A stretch of 64,000 bases of DNA from CAYZTY01 sp964444665 (lineage in GTDB: Bacteria; Planctomycetota; Phycisphaerae; Sedimentisphaerales; CAYZTY01), in contig CAYUIE010000002.1 of the NCBI GenBank assembly GCA_964444665.1, positions 62,001 through 126,000 on the forward strand, given 5' to 3'. A model generated the notes under the pieces. That model worked only from the letters and a program-made list of their open reading frames with translations. It was not told where the DNA came from and did not search any database. The position numbers and the translations under genes were made by a program. This document shows, piece by piece, positions 9,089-18,611 of the stretch; positions within the stretch are counted from its first letter, which is position 1, and each line of letters starts with the position of its first letter.

Positions 9089-9116
9089 AGTATACACGAT
9101 TTTAGGATAAAGTCAA
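9089..9116 (-). promoter_or_regulatory. Predicted sigma70-type promoter for the 7381-8571 gene
   Basis: On the minus strand TTGACT (9111-9116) and TATACT (9089-9094) are separated by 16 nt. Both hexamers are near consensus. It is the best promoter candidate in the region and points toward the exported tail-collar protein. Confidence 0.6.
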
Positions 9117-9170
9117 TAAATACCGGACTACGATTTGCCCTGTTAATCCTGACCTTTAGGATTCAGCAAC

Positions 9171-9206
9171 ACTTTACTCGGCTTTACCCAAAGCTGTAAG
9201 TAAAGT
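9171..9206 (+). promoter_or_regulatory. Hairpin in the region upstream of the nucleotide-sugar dehydrogenase
   Basis: ACTTTAC (9171-9177) pairs with GTAAAGT (9200-9206), with an inner GGCTTT/AAAGCT pairing. It lies about 105 nt upstream of the plus-strand start codon at 9311. No convincing plus-strand promoter was found nearby, so whether it is transcribed is not known. Confidence 0.35.
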
Positions 9207-9310
9207 TAGGTATCAGGAAAGCAGATTCATATAAACTCTTGATTATTACCACATTGGCGATAAACTTACAGTCACAGAATGAAAGAAGTAGTATAAGGAG
9301 AATGACTAAT

Positions 9311-10951
9311 ATGAGTGATTATTCAATAAGCCCTGCAGGCGAGCAGTTTCTTATCCCGCAAAAAGATGAGTATGCCGCCGAATTCGAGCGCATCCGTGTG
9401 TTGGCCGATGCGGCGCGCGGCGAGGATAAAGAGATAATAGTTGTGATGGGCGTAGGTTTTGTGGGGGCGGTGATGGCCGCTATTATTGCAGATTCCATCG
9501 ATAAAAAGACCGGAAAACCAAACAAGTTCGTTATCGGCTGCCAGCGTCCGAGCACGAGAAGCTATTGGAAAATTCCTTTGCTTAACCGCGGAACTTCACC
9601 GGTAAAAGCGGAAGACCCCGAAGTCGATAAAATGATATCACGATGCGTGCTCGATAAAAAAACTTTGACCGCAACATATAACAATGAGTGCCTGAAGCTC
9701 GCTGATTGCGTGGTTGTGGACGTGCAGTGTGATTACCGCAAAGAAGCACTCGGTAATCTTCGGACCGGCCAGGTCGAAATGAGCGCCCTTGAGGCCACTA
9801 TGCAGAGCATCGGTGAGAAAATACCGGCGAATTGTCTTGTGCTGATAGAAACCACCGTTGCTCCCGGCACAACCGAATTTGTTGCCTGGCCCATCCTGAA
9901 AAGGGCCTTCAGGAAACGCGGCATAGAATCGGCGCCGCTGCTTGCACACAGCTTCGAACGGGTGATGCCCGGCAGAAATTATGTGGCTTCCATCCGCGAT
10001 TTCTGGCGGGTATGTGCCGGCTGTAATAACGAAGCTCGGGGCCGTGTAGAGAAATTCCTTAGAGAAGTTTTAAACACCGAAGAATATCCACTGACTATTA
10101 TGGACCGTCCCATCGAGTCCGAGACAACGAAGATTGTCGAGAACTCCTATCGTGCTTCTATTCTGGCGTTCCTCAATGAGTGGAGCCTTTTCGCAGAGCG
10201 TAACGGCGTTGACCTTATCAAGGTCATAAAGGCCGTCAAGATGCGGCCGACCCACAGCAACATAATTTTTCCCGGGCCCGGCATCGGTGGCTACTGCCTG
10301 CCGAAGGATGGTGCGCTTGGCTACTGGGCCTATAAGCACATTCTCGGCTTCGAGGATGATGTCTTTAAAATCACCACCGCTGCTATAGATATTAACGACA
10401 CGCGGGCTCTGCACGTTGCAACGCTGACCCGTGATGCTCTTCGCAATATGGGCCGGTATATCGCAGGAGCAACCGTTCTGCTCTGCGGTGCCAGTTACCG
10501 TCAGGACGTTGGCGATACTCGTTATAGCGGATCGGAGCTGATTGTCCGAAAGCTCACCGAGATGGGCGCTGAGTTAAGAATTCACGACCCATACGTCGAG
10601 CACTGGTACGAGCTGGAAAAGCAGGATACTTACCCGGCACCCGGCCGGTCCTGGGCCAGGTTCTTTCGGAACCAGGACGATTTGGTTAATATTCACGTAG
10701 AGAAAGAACTACAGGGTGCTCTTAAAGGACTTGATGTGCTCATCCTGGCTGTCCCACATACGCCGTATCTCGAACTCGACCCTGAAAAAATAGTCAAGTG
10801 GGCCGGCGGGCCGCTGGCCATAATCGACTGCTTTGGTATTTTGACCGATGGAAAAATTCGCCGATACTTCGAGCTCGGCTGTGAGGTAAAGGCCCTCGGC
10901 CGAGGTCATATACAGCGAATCAAAGAAAATATCCGCAGCAAAGCAAAATAA
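9311..10951 (+). CDS. Nucleotide-sugar (UDP-sugar / GDP-mannose type) dehydrogenase
   Basis: The 546-residue enzyme belongs to the UDP-glucose/GDP-mannose dehydrogenase family, which oxidises a nucleotide sugar at C6 to the uronate using two NAD+. It has the Rossmann motif GVGFVGAVMA at about residues 45-54, the ETTVAPGTTE segment, and the active-site GIGGYCLPKD with the catalytic Cys. The C-terminal domain contains the GASYRQDVGDTRYSGS region. ATG 9311 is chosen because AGGAG lies 10 nt upstream; ATG 9302 is too close. At 546 residues it is longer than the usual 430-450, mainly from N-terminal and C-terminal extensions. The exact substrate is unknown. Confidence 0.85.
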   Translation: MSDYSISPAGEQFLIPQKDEYAAEFERIRVLADAARGEDKEIIVVMGVGFVGAVMAAIIADSIDKKTGKPNKFVIGCQRPSTRSYWKIPLLNRGTSPVKAEDPEVDKMISRCVLDKKTLTATYNNECLKLADCVVVDVQCDYRKEALGNLRTGQVEMSALEATMQSIGEKIPANCLVLIETTVAPGTTEFVAWPILKRAFRKRGIESAPLLAHSFERVMPGRNYVASIRDFWRVCAGCNNEARGRVEKFLREVLNTEEYPLTIMDRPIESETTKIVENSYRASILAFLNEWSLFAERNGVDLIKVIKAVKMRPTHSNIIFPGPGIGGYCLPKDGALGYWAYKHILGFEDDVFKITTAAIDINDTRALHVATLTRDALRNMGRYIAGATVLLCGASYRQDVGDTRYSGSELIVRKLTEMGAELRIHDPYVEHWYELEKQDTYPAPGRSWARFFRNQDDLVNIHVEKELQGALKGLDVLILAVPHTPYLELDPEKIVKWAGGPLAIIDCFGILTDGKIRRYFELGCEVKALGRGHIQRIKENIRSKAK

Positions 10952-11012
10952 CAGAACATTTGGTTAAGCCACTTAATATCAGTATCAGCAGGTTAAGCTT
11001 TAGCCCACAGAT

Positions 11013-11861
11013 TCACCTGCGTCTTTTATCCATCAGCAGAATAACCTTTTGATATGTATCGGCTGGAAGGGTTTTCTTCAATATCCTGCGGGCTTCAGGA
11101 ATTCCCGTCCGCTGGCTCAGATGTGTGATAATTATGTGTTTGTTTTTCATTTTGCTAAGCAGCCCGGCAAGTTCCTCGATATGCATATGCCTGCCGGCTT
11201 CGGCCCGGCCGGTGTGCTCGGCCAAAAAGAAAGTGCATTCAGCTATTAATATTTTGCTATTTGCGATGTATTCGAGCTGGGCAAAATCCACGTACTTCGT
11301 ATCGCCGAGATACGTTACGATAGGAACTTCCAGCACGTACTCAATCTCAACTCCCTTTTTCTTCAGCGCTACGAGTTGCGTCCCCGTCAAATCTGTGTAC
11401 TGAGCCTTTAGTTTTTTACGCTTCTCGATTAGACTGTATCCGACCGAGCCTCGGCTGTGCTTGGTCGGGAACATCCGTACGAACAGGTCACGCTTTACCT
11501 GATATTCATCCCCGCTCTTTACACCCACCAGTTTGGCAGGAATGTTGTTTCCATCCAGGCGCTTCCAGCCGCTGAGTATTGTTTCTATGGATTGCAGAAG
11601 GTTTTGTGGCGCCAGGACTGTGCCGGCACTGAGGCCGCAAAAGTTTCGCTGTGAAAGATAATATGCTATCCCGGCGGCGTGGTCCATATGGCCGTGCGTC
11701 AGCAGTACATTGTTGATGGGGATGACCTGCGTAGGAGCCCTTCCGATGTCGAAGCAGACGTCCAACTGCGGCATCCCCACCACGGTTTCCTGGCCGGCCA
11801 CCGAATAGCCGATGATTTCCAAATCGTCTATTTTTAAATGTGCTAAATTATCGCTCGGCAT
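11013..11861 (-). CDS. Metallo-beta-lactamase fold hydrolase, RNase Z-like
   Basis: The 282-residue protein contains THGHMDHA, the HxHxDH zinc-binding motif, at about residues 55-62. Further metal ligands follow in order: FPTKHSRGS (His), YLGDTKY (Asp) and the late HMHIEEL plus IIITHLSQR (His). The order and the AECTFF segment resemble ribonuclease Z (tRNA 3' processing), although the sequence is divergent and could be another MBL phosphodiesterase. It is transcribed alone, divergent from the 12067 gene. Confidence 0.75.
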   Translation of the reverse strand: MPSDNLAHLKIDDLEIIGYSVAGQETVVGMPQLDVCFDIGRAPTQVIPINNVLLTHGHMDHAAGIAYYLSQRNFCGLSAGTVLAPQNLLQSIETILSGWKRLDGNNIPAKLVGVKSGDEYQVKRDLFVRMFPTKHSRGSVGYSLIEKRKKLKAQYTDLTGTQLVALKKKGVEIEYVLEVPIVTYLGDTKYVDFAQLEYIANSKILIAECTFFLAEHTGRAEAGRHMHIEELAGLLSKMKNKHIIITHLSQRTGIPEARRILKKTLPADTYQKVILLMDKRRR

Positions 11862-12066
11862 TTTTTCGTATCAGGTATATTGTATTGAGTTATAATAAAC
11901 CATCAAAACCGCTATTAAGGCCACAGCTAAGCGAAATAGTAGAACGATGATGTAATTATGTCAATTTGTTTCTGAACTTATTTGTTACTATTGACATATA
12001 AGATTAACATAAAGCAGCATATTATCAGCTACAAGTAACAACTTCTGATAAAGGACCTTTTTCCTC

Positions 12067-13704
12067 GTGGACCAAAGGAAGACTAAAAATAAAAGTAGAC
12101 GGAGAAAACGCCTGTTTTGGATATGCGGCGTTCTTATCCTTGTTGTTGGTTTAGTTATTATTGCTGCTCTTTTATGGCTTGCTCCTGTTGTCGTAAGCTG
12201 GCAGGCGGAAAAAGAGCTTTCGAAGGCCTGGGGCGGACAGGTAGACATCGAGGACCTTGAGTTAAATTACTTCGGCCCGGTACGTCTTGGGAAGATTACT
12301 TTCTATGATGAAACCGGCCGAAGGTTCATTCAAACCGGCAAAGTTAAGATTGTTTTAGAGAAATGGCCGAGCCTGCAACCGGTGTTAACAGAAATAGAAA
12401 TTGAAAAATTAATCATTAGGCTCTTTGCATCCGACGGCAAATTTATGCTGCCTGTTATTCCTTCTTATGAAAAATCGAATAGCTCACAAAAGGAAATTGA
12501 CATCCGCAAATTTTCAATAAATAACGTTGAAATTATTGCAAAGGACACACAAAAAGCAGCGACTCTATATGACAATCTGCGTATATTGGTCGACAAAAAA
12601 GATGTCTTTTACGATTTTGTATTGAAACGAATCGATTCAACGGCTTCGGAATCACTACTGGCAGAAGGAAGAATTGATTTACAAACACTTCGAATGGAGC
12701 TTTCATTGCGGCTAAACCACATAGTAAAAAAACCGGAAATGGCCCTGGTATTTGCAGCATTGAATGTCCCTAATCTCTCGGCCGAGGGCAAAATTGGAGC
12801 AGATTTGAAAATAACCGGCCCTCTTAAGTTACCGGTCGAATTAACACCGGAAGGCACTATTAACATTGACGAATGGACCATTCTGAAAGACGAAAAAATT
12901 ATTACCAACAATCTGGCGACAAAAGCTGATATTAAAGACGAACGTTTCGAGCTCGAGAACATCACAGCAACCGTTTTCGACGGCAACGTCGCCGGCGCAT
13001 TACATATCGAAACGAAACAGAACCGGCTGACGGTATTTGACGGTCGGGTTTCAGCGCAAAAAATAGACTTTGCAAAGTTAACATCTATCCTGGGCGATCC
13101 AAACACAAAGGCAACGAAAGGCACGGTTACATTCGACTATAATTTCTCTTGTAACGGCAAAGATTTGGAAAACCTTACCGGCGAAGGGCGTATTTTTCTT
13201 AATGATGCCGATATCGGTATCATACCGGTAATTGCATCTGTGTTTAAGAATATAGGTTTGACAAAGCTTGACCCGTTGAAGATTTCTGATGCCAGGTGCA
13301 CTTTTACTACGGGCGGTCCTGTTGTAACCATCAAAACCGCTCATATAGCAAATCGTTTTGCCGCTGTCAGGGCCGAGCCGGGCGGTACAATAAACCTGCA
13401 AACAAAGCAGATAGACATACACATTGTAGCCGCACCCTTGAAGCTAATTGACACTATTGTTAAGAATATCCCGGTTGTGAATATTATTGACAACCTGAAG
13501 GACAAGCTGATACGCCTTAGAGTTCAGGGTAGCTGGTTTGAACCGCCAAGTAAGCTTATAAAGAAAGAACCTATAAAAGACATTAAAGATGCTACGGTTG
13601 GCTTCCTTCGCGACGTTATTAACAGCGGCGGCCAAATTACTCAGGGAATGCGTAAAAGATTTGGCTCCAATAATAAAACAAAAGATGTACAAAAGTCTGA
13701 TTAA
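12067..13704 (+). CDS. AsmA-like inner-membrane protein
   Basis: The 545-residue protein has a Lys/Arg-rich N-terminus, one transmembrane helix at about residues 18-40 (GVLILVVGLVIIAALLWLA), and a long beta-rich periplasmic part. The C-terminus has the GTINLQTKQIDIHIVAAPL segment typical of AsmA/YdbH-like proteins, which are thought to help move lipids between membranes. The start is GTG 12067 with AAAGGA upstream. The stop overlaps the next start as TAATG, so the DUF434 gene is coupled to it. The family assignment is at fold level only. Confidence 0.7.
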   Translation: MDQRKTKNKSRRRKRLFWICGVLILVVGLVIIAALLWLAPVVVSWQAEKELSKAWGGQVDIEDLELNYFGPVRLGKITFYDETGRRFIQTGKVKIVLEKWPSLQPVLTEIEIEKLIIRLFASDGKFMLPVIPSYEKSNSSQKEIDIRKFSINNVEIIAKDTQKAATLYDNLRILVDKKDVFYDFVLKRIDSTASESLLAEGRIDLQTLRMELSLRLNHIVKKPEMALVFAALNVPNLSAEGKIGADLKITGPLKLPVELTPEGTINIDEWTILKDEKIITNNLATKADIKDERFELENITATVFDGNVAGALHIETKQNRLTVFDGRVSAQKIDFAKLTSILGDPNTKATKGTVTFDYNFSCNGKDLENLTGEGRIFLNDADIGIIPVIASVFKNIGLTKLDPLKISDARCTFTTGGPVVTIKTAHIANRFAAVRAEPGGTINLQTKQIDIHIVAAPLKLIDTIVKNIPVVNIIDNLKDKLIRLRVQGSWFEPPSKLIKKEPIKDIKDATVGFLRDVINSGGQITQGMRKRFGSNNKTKDVQKSD

Positions 13705-14435
13705 TGGTGTTTATTCCAATGCCTGATAAAAGAATCCACAGGGGTGCTCATCCTGCAGATGCAAAATTATTTGCGCCGGAAAATGTTCCCGATTTGCAAG
13801 CTGCCGTTCGGGACTATTCACTGCTCCTGACCAAAGGCTATGCCGAGAAAAGCGCCCTCAAACTCGTCGGCGATAAGTTCTCACTTACCCAGAGACAGCG
13901 ATTAGCCGTGATGCGGACCGCCTGCTCCGACCAGCAAATAAACACGCGAATGCAAAAACAGCTTGATACCTCGGCACTCCGCGGCGGAGAGCTGGCAATT
14001 GACGGCTACAATCTATTGATAACCATCGAGGCGGCAATGAGCGGAGGTCTAATTCTAAAGGGGCGGGATGGAACATTTCGAGACCTGGCAAGTCTGCACG
14101 GGACATACAGGAAAGTCGCTGAGACGATACCGGCCCTTGAGCTAATAGGCTTTTTTCTGCAGGACCTCGACATTAGTCAGTCCTTGTGGCTTCTCGACAG
14201 TCCCGTCTCGAACTCGGGCCGTCTAAAAAGTTTAATAGGTGAACTGGCAAAGCAAAACAACTGGCCCTGGAATGTTGAATTAACAATCAGCCCCGACCAC
14301 GAACTTATCAAAACCGACCTAATCGTTGTCAGCAGCGATAGTGTCGTGCTTGATGGTTGTAAAAAGTGGATTAATCTGGCTCGTGCTATTATCGAAGAAA
14401 AACTGCCTAAAGCCCACTTAGTAGATTTATCGTAA
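13704..14435 (+). CDS. DUF434-type protein of unknown function
   Basis: The 243-residue protein starts with a conserved-looking RGAHPADAKLF segment and contains AIDGYNLLITIEAAMSGG and SLHGTYRKV, which I associate with the DUF434 family. The second half (LWLLDSPVSNSGRLKSLI and DLIVVSSDSVVLD) looks like a nucleotide- or nuclease-type alpha/beta fold, but no confirmed activity is known to me. The ATG overlaps the AsmA-like gene's stop codon. Confidence 0.6.
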   Translation: MVFIPMPDKRIHRGAHPADAKLFAPENVPDLQAAVRDYSLLLTKGYAEKSALKLVGDKFSLTQRQRLAVMRTACSDQQINTRMQKQLDTSALRGGELAIDGYNLLITIEAAMSGGLILKGRDGTFRDLASLHGTYRKVAETIPALELIGFFLQDLDISQSLWLLDSPVSNSGRLKSLIGELAKQNNWPWNVELTISPDHELIKTDLIVVSSDSVVLDGCKKWINLARAIIEEKLPKAHLVDLS

Positions 14436-14495
14436 CCTGCTTAGATTTCTCTTTTTTTTTGCCACGCTTTTGCCTTCCGCGCATTTATAATAGTG

Positions 14496-15095
14496 ATGAT
14501 AGTTGGTACACGTAAACTCCGGAGAACAATTAACGTGGACAGCGACAGCCAGGCAGCTAACGACGGCCAATTGATAGAGCAAGCACGCAGCAATCCCGAG
14601 GCATTTGCCCGATTGTACCGTCGACACTACGACATGGTACTTCGGTATTGCGTACATCGGCTCTTCGAAAGGCAGACAGCAGAAGATGTTACCTCCACAG
14701 TATTTCTCAGGATTGTTGAAAATTTCGGTCGTTTCAAGGGTAGTGAGCAGCAGTTTCGAAACTGGCTTTATAAAATTGCAACCAACGCCGTAAACAATCA
14801 TTTAAGAAAAGCTGCCAGAAAGGATGACGTACTTAAGCACTTTCACGAGCAAAATGCCGGACAGACCATTGATTGTGAAAGCTCACCACAAGAAAAACTG
14901 GCTCTTTTGAAAGAAGCTGTGCTTTCGTTAAGGCCGAGATACCAGACTATCATCACACTGCGTTTTTTTGAAAACCTGAAATTAACAGAAATTGCCGAGG
15001 TTCTGGGCAGCAGCGACGGCACGGTTCGCAGCCAGTTGGCGCGAGCACTTGCCAAACTTCGAAAGAAAATAAATGCTTCCCGGCAGGAGGTATGA
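14496..15095 (+). CDS. ECF-type RNA polymerase sigma factor
   Basis: The protein of about 199 residues has sigma region 2 (PEAFARLYRRHYDMVLRYC... ETAEDVTS-like QTAEDVTSTVF) and region 4 (LRPRYQTIITLRFFENLKLTEIAEVLGSSDGTVRSQLARA). It has the size and layout of an extracytoplasmic-function sigma factor. ATG 14496 and GTG 14493 are both possible starts; no strong ribosome site is seen. The next gene starts 4 nt after its stop and encodes a membrane-anchored protein, the usual arrangement of an ECF sigma factor with its regulator. Confidence 0.9.
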   Translation: MIVGTRKLRRTINVDSDSQAANDGQLIEQARSNPEAFARLYRRHYDMVLRYCVHRLFERQTAEDVTSTVFLRIVENFGRFKGSEQQFRNWLYKIATNAVNNHLRKAARKDDVLKHFHEQNAGQTIDCESSPQEKLALLKEAVLSLRPRYQTIITLRFFENLKLTEIAEVLGSSDGTVRSQLARALAKLRKKINASRQEV

Positions 15096-15099
15096 AAAT

Positions 15100-16692
15100 A
15101 TGAACGATAACGAAAAACAATTCGAAGATTTCGTTCGTGGCATCAAGTTTGACGACAGCCCCGACTACAGCCATCGCGACAAGCTGGAGCAGGACCTGCT
15201 CGCCGCTATGCAAAAGCAACCTCGGCAAATGAACGTCTGGAGAACAATTATGCAAAGCAAAATAACGAAATTCGCCGCGGCAGCGGTTATTGTGATTGGA
15301 ATAACAGTGATGGGATGGTTTTCAATCAATCCCGGTGCTCCCGAGGCTATGTCCTCTTTTACCTTGTTGGCCAGGGCAAGTGCCGCTGAACAGTCTCTCT
15401 TCTATAGTACTTCCGGAATTGCCCAAATTGCCAACGAAATAGTCCTGTACCCGACACAGGAATGTCAAGGTAAGGAGCTACTCAGTGACCTGGAGTCCGA
15501 TGTCACAAATGAAAAGAACATTGCTTTCACGAAGAGCTGGTTGTCTTACCAATGGATTCCTGTTTACTCACTCGGGGCAGATGGACGGCTTTCCGTACAC
15601 AAGCTTAAGCTCGCCACGCAAACAGACAAGACAGTTACCGTATCCGACCTTGCCTGGTATGAGCCGACAACCGGCAGGTTTGTGCGCGTCCTGAAGACGG
15701 GCGGCCAGGTGCTTTTTGCGAACGCCTTCGATGGTGAGTCTATCTACCTGGCACTGATAAATCCGGAAGGTGCGCTCCAAATCGAGCAGCAGAAAGTTAC
15801 CACCGAATTTAAGATACCTGATAATCCGGCCGACTTTCTGGGAATTGCCGCTGGTATTGGAGGTTCTGTCCCAAGAGAACACTTTCCGCCAATACAGGAT
15901 GTTACAACAGAAACATTGGAAGATGGAACGCTCGCTCGTGTCTACAAGCTGGGTTTCGCCGACCCCTGGGGAAAGGTCGATACTTACTATTTGTATAAGA
16001 TTAATACTGATACCGACGTTATCGCCGAGATTGAATGCGTCGTTAAGGACAAAACAAACTGTATTCATCGGCGATTGGTTACTAAAACGGTGGATAGCCC
16101 CGAGTTTTCGTGGAATCTGGCCGAGATATCCGAGAAGCAAATGGGAAGCACGAGTGTAAAAATCGAAGCCGATGAGGAAGTCAATGTTGTTACTGCAGAA
16201 CAAATGGCTCAGCGAGCTACTTCTTCCGTCTATCTCTTTGCGAAAAATCCCCCGTGGACATACGAATGCAAGATTTACGATTTACCCGACGAGATGAGCC
16301 CGCCCGCTCGTTTCTTTTCAACCACCTATAACGCAAAAGATGGTCGTGAAGTGGTACTGACTCAGGGTGAATCTTTCACCAGATATTTCAAGGCCATTTT
16401 TAGCAAGTTTCAGGAAGTGGAACAACCTTTTCCATGGACCTATGTGTCGGAAAACGGATTTAAGACGCTGCATCAGAGCGATAAGGAAGGCGAGATGTGG
16501 TGGACTGAGTTTTCGCTTAAAAGCTCAGGCTTTGAACCATCCGCCAATCGGGTCGGTTATATTCTCCAGTCACCTGCCGGGACCTATCTTGTACTTGCTG
16601 TTAATGGTCCTGTTAGTAAACAGGAGCTGCACAGTATAGTTGACAGCCTGGTTCCTGCAGAGGAGTTTGAGAGCAGCTCAAGGCATCCTTGA
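15100..16692 (+). CDS. Membrane-anchored partner of the ECF sigma factor (candidate anti-sigma)
   Basis: The 530-residue protein has a cytoplasmic N-terminus of about 60 residues rich in charged helices, a transmembrane segment at about 57-77 (FAAAAVIVIGITVMGWF) and a large external domain. The short cytoplasmic segment next to an ECF sigma gene suggests an anti-sigma role, but I see no zinc-binding anti-sigma motif (HxxxCxxC). ATG 15100 has AGGAGG upstream. The gene ends at a strong terminator, so the sigma/partner pair is a two-gene operon. The external domain is unrecognised. Confidence 0.7.
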   Translation: MNDNEKQFEDFVRGIKFDDSPDYSHRDKLEQDLLAAMQKQPRQMNVWRTIMQSKITKFAAAAVIVIGITVMGWFSINPGAPEAMSSFTLLARASAAEQSLFYSTSGIAQIANEIVLYPTQECQGKELLSDLESDVTNEKNIAFTKSWLSYQWIPVYSLGADGRLSVHKLKLATQTDKTVTVSDLAWYEPTTGRFVRVLKTGGQVLFANAFDGESIYLALINPEGALQIEQQKVTTEFKIPDNPADFLGIAAGIGGSVPREHFPPIQDVTTETLEDGTLARVYKLGFADPWGKVDTYYLYKINTDTDVIAEIECVVKDKTNCIHRRLVTKTVDSPEFSWNLAEISEKQMGSTSVKIEADEEVNVVTAEQMAQRATSSVYLFAKNPPWTYECKIYDLPDEMSPPARFFSTTYNAKDGREVVLTQGESFTRYFKAIFSKFQEVEQPFPWTYVSENGFKTLHQSDKEGEMWWTEFSLKSSGFEPSANRVGYILQSPAGTYLVLAVNGPVSKQELHSIVDSLVPAEEFESSSRHP

Positions 16693-16720
16693 AACTAACG
16701 ACATTGGTTTTACGTCAACT

Positions 16721-16754
16721 AAAAGGCCAAGCATTTCTGCTTGGCCTTTTTTTT
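16721..16754 (+). terminator. Intrinsic terminator of the sigma-factor operon
   Basis: AAAGGCCAAGCA pairs with TGCTTGGCCTTT around a 4-nt loop, followed by a run of T (16747-16754). It lies 29 nt after the stop at 16692. Confidence 0.9.
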
Positions 16755-16918
16755 ATGCATTTTCACAATCGGAAGAATAACAGATAGTAAGGTCATAATT
16801 CGTTTGTAGCTTCGACGTTTGTCAAGCAAGGCAACAAAGGCAGTCACGACCAAAAAGTCAGGGGTATCGTCTCAAGCAGAAAATATGTCAGATGACAATA
16901 AAATCTGAAACTAACACA

Positions 16919-17209
16919 TTAAAGCTTTTGCCCTGTCTGTCCGTCTGTACCGTATTTTTCTCTGAGAAGATCACCGAGTTTGCAGGTAACAACTTTGCCG
17001 AGTGTAATGGACCGGTCGATCTGTTTACGAAAAGAAATTGCAAAATCGTCTGACTTTAAAAAAGAAACGATGGAATTCTTGTTCGTTTCGGCTGCAAACA
17101 GGCCTTGGTTTTGGTCTGCAGAGCCGGGCACAAGTGCATAAATCGCCGTCGCAAAACCCGCAAAATAAATTACCAGAACTTTAACAATCTTCCCTCTCCA
17201 GCCGAGCAT
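16919..17209 (-). CDS. Small membrane-anchored protein of unknown function
   Basis: The 96-residue protein has an N-terminal hydrophobic helix at about residues 9-27 (VLVIYFAGFATAIYALVPG) and a polar remainder. A good ribosome site (GGAGGAAAGT) stands directly before ATG 17209, which supports a real gene. I do not recognise the family. It is transcribed toward the sigma-operon terminator. Confidence 0.6.
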   Translation of the reverse strand: MLGWRGKIVKVLVIYFAGFATAIYALVPGSADQNQGLFAAETNKNSIVSFLKSDDFAISFRKQIDRSITLGKVVTCKLGDLLREKYGTDGQTGQKL

Positions 17210-17364
17210 ACTTTCCTCCCTCCGGAAAACATCAATTCGGCTCCTGCCGCCCCAATTTTCTACGATTAGCTTACATCATTACTTTAAGATATAAGGGGGT
17301 TTTTGTCAAGCTCCATGTTGAGTTTTACTGGTACTTTTTAGCATATCAGCCGTTTATATCTAAT

Positions 17365-18486
17365 TTAAACATAAAACCGGTCCAGGCACCGCTTCAGGGT
17401 TGTGCTGACCGTTGTGACTTCGTCCTTACTCAAATTATTGTAAAACGGCAGCGCAATAGTGCTGCTACAAACCGATTCGGTAATGGGAAAATCACCGGCT
17501 TTGTACCCGTATTTTTCAACCATAAACGGTTGTAGATGCACAGGGGGGAAGTAATTGCCCACCTGAATGCCGCTATCAAGCATTGCCTGCAGGATTTTAT
17601 CGCGCTTTTGGCCGTTCGCCTGAGCAAGTCTTACCACAAACACAAACCAGCTAAAATCACAATCCGGTGCAGCCTTTTGTACAATTAATCTCTCGTCGCC
17701 GGCCAACTGCTGCTGGTACCATTTTGCCACCTGGCTGCGTTTGGTCTTGATTTCTTCTATCCTGGAGAGTTGGACTATACCGATTGCGCAGTTTATATCG
17801 CTTATACGGAAGTTATAGCCTAACCTCTCATGCGCCAGCCACCCACCTGCTTTTCCCCGTCCCTGATTGCGAAGCGACAGGCACAGGTCGGCCAGCTCTT
17901 GCCTGTCGGTCAAAATCATCCCACCTTCGCCGGTTGTTATCTGCTTGTTTGGATAAAAACCGAAAACGCTTATTGTGCCAAATGAGCCGACCTTTTTTCC
18001 ATTGAGCGCCGAGCCAAGCGCCTCGCAACTATCCTCAATCACTTCAAGATTGTGCTTTTGTGCCACTTGGCAAATCTCGTCCATTCCTGCCGGATTACCG
18101 AATACCTCCACCGGCAGGATAGCCTTCGTATTTTCATTGATTTTCGATTCTATTTGCGCAGGGTCTATGTTTAAACTCACCGGGTCAATATCCACAAAGA
18201 CCGGTTTTGCGCCGGCCATCATAATAGGAGTCGCTGAAGCGATGAAGGTAAACGGCGTAGTAATGACCTCATCGCCGGGCCCAATTCCCATCGCAAGCAT
18301 ACATAGGAAGAGACCGCTCGTTCCACTATTGACGGCAACGGCATATCTGCGGCCGATATAGGAAGCAAAGGCCTGCTCGAATTCGATTAATTTCGGCCCC
18401 AAGGCAAGATTAGGCCCGCGCAGCACAGAGCAAACCGCTTCTATCTCAGCCTCGGTGATGTCCGGTCGCGACAAATATATTTTCAT
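17365..18486 (-). CDS. DegT/DnrJ/EryC1/StrS family aminotransferase
   Basis: The 373-residue PLP enzyme of this family transaminates keto-sugars linked to nucleotides. It shows GTSGLFLCMLAMGIGPGDEV near the N-terminus, VEDSCEALGS-like IEDSCEALGSAL, and FGFYPNKQITTGEGGMI with the PLP lysine. ATG 18486 has AGGAG 8 nt upstream; the longer frame starts at 18507. It probably works on surface polysaccharide precursors, in line with the nucleotide-sugar dehydrogenase at 9311, but the two are not adjacent. Confidence 0.9.
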   Translation of the reverse strand: MKIYLSRPDITEAEIEAVCSVLRGPNLALGPKLIEFEQAFASYIGRRYAVAVNSGTSGLFLCMLAMGIGPGDEVITTPFTFIASATPIMMAGAKPVFVDIDPVSLNIDPAQIESKINENTKAILPVEVFGNPAGMDEICQVAQKHNLEVIEDSCEALGSALNGKKVGSFGTISVFGFYPNKQITTGEGGMILTDRQELADLCLSLRNQGRGKAGGWLAHERLGYNFRISDINCAIGIVQLSRIEEIKTKRSQVAKWYQQQLAGDERLIVQKAAPDCDFSWFVFVVRLAQANGQKRDKILQAMLDSGIQVGNYFPPVHLQPFMVEKYGYKAGDFPITESVCSSTIALPFYNNLSKDEVTTVSTTLKRCLDRFYV

Positions 18487-18611
18487 CAACATCTCTCCTG
18501 AACACACCTACAAAAAGTATGTTTATAAACGGAATATTCTACTTTATGTAAAGTGGTTTTCTATTTGTGTTTTTTGAATTCCTGCTGGAAGAGGAATTAA
18601 CTAACTAAAAA

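Noticed and set aside
15568..16203. A 211-codon minus-strand ORF.
   Set aside because: It is antisense to the sigma-factor partner gene, which has a good ribosome site and fits the operon.
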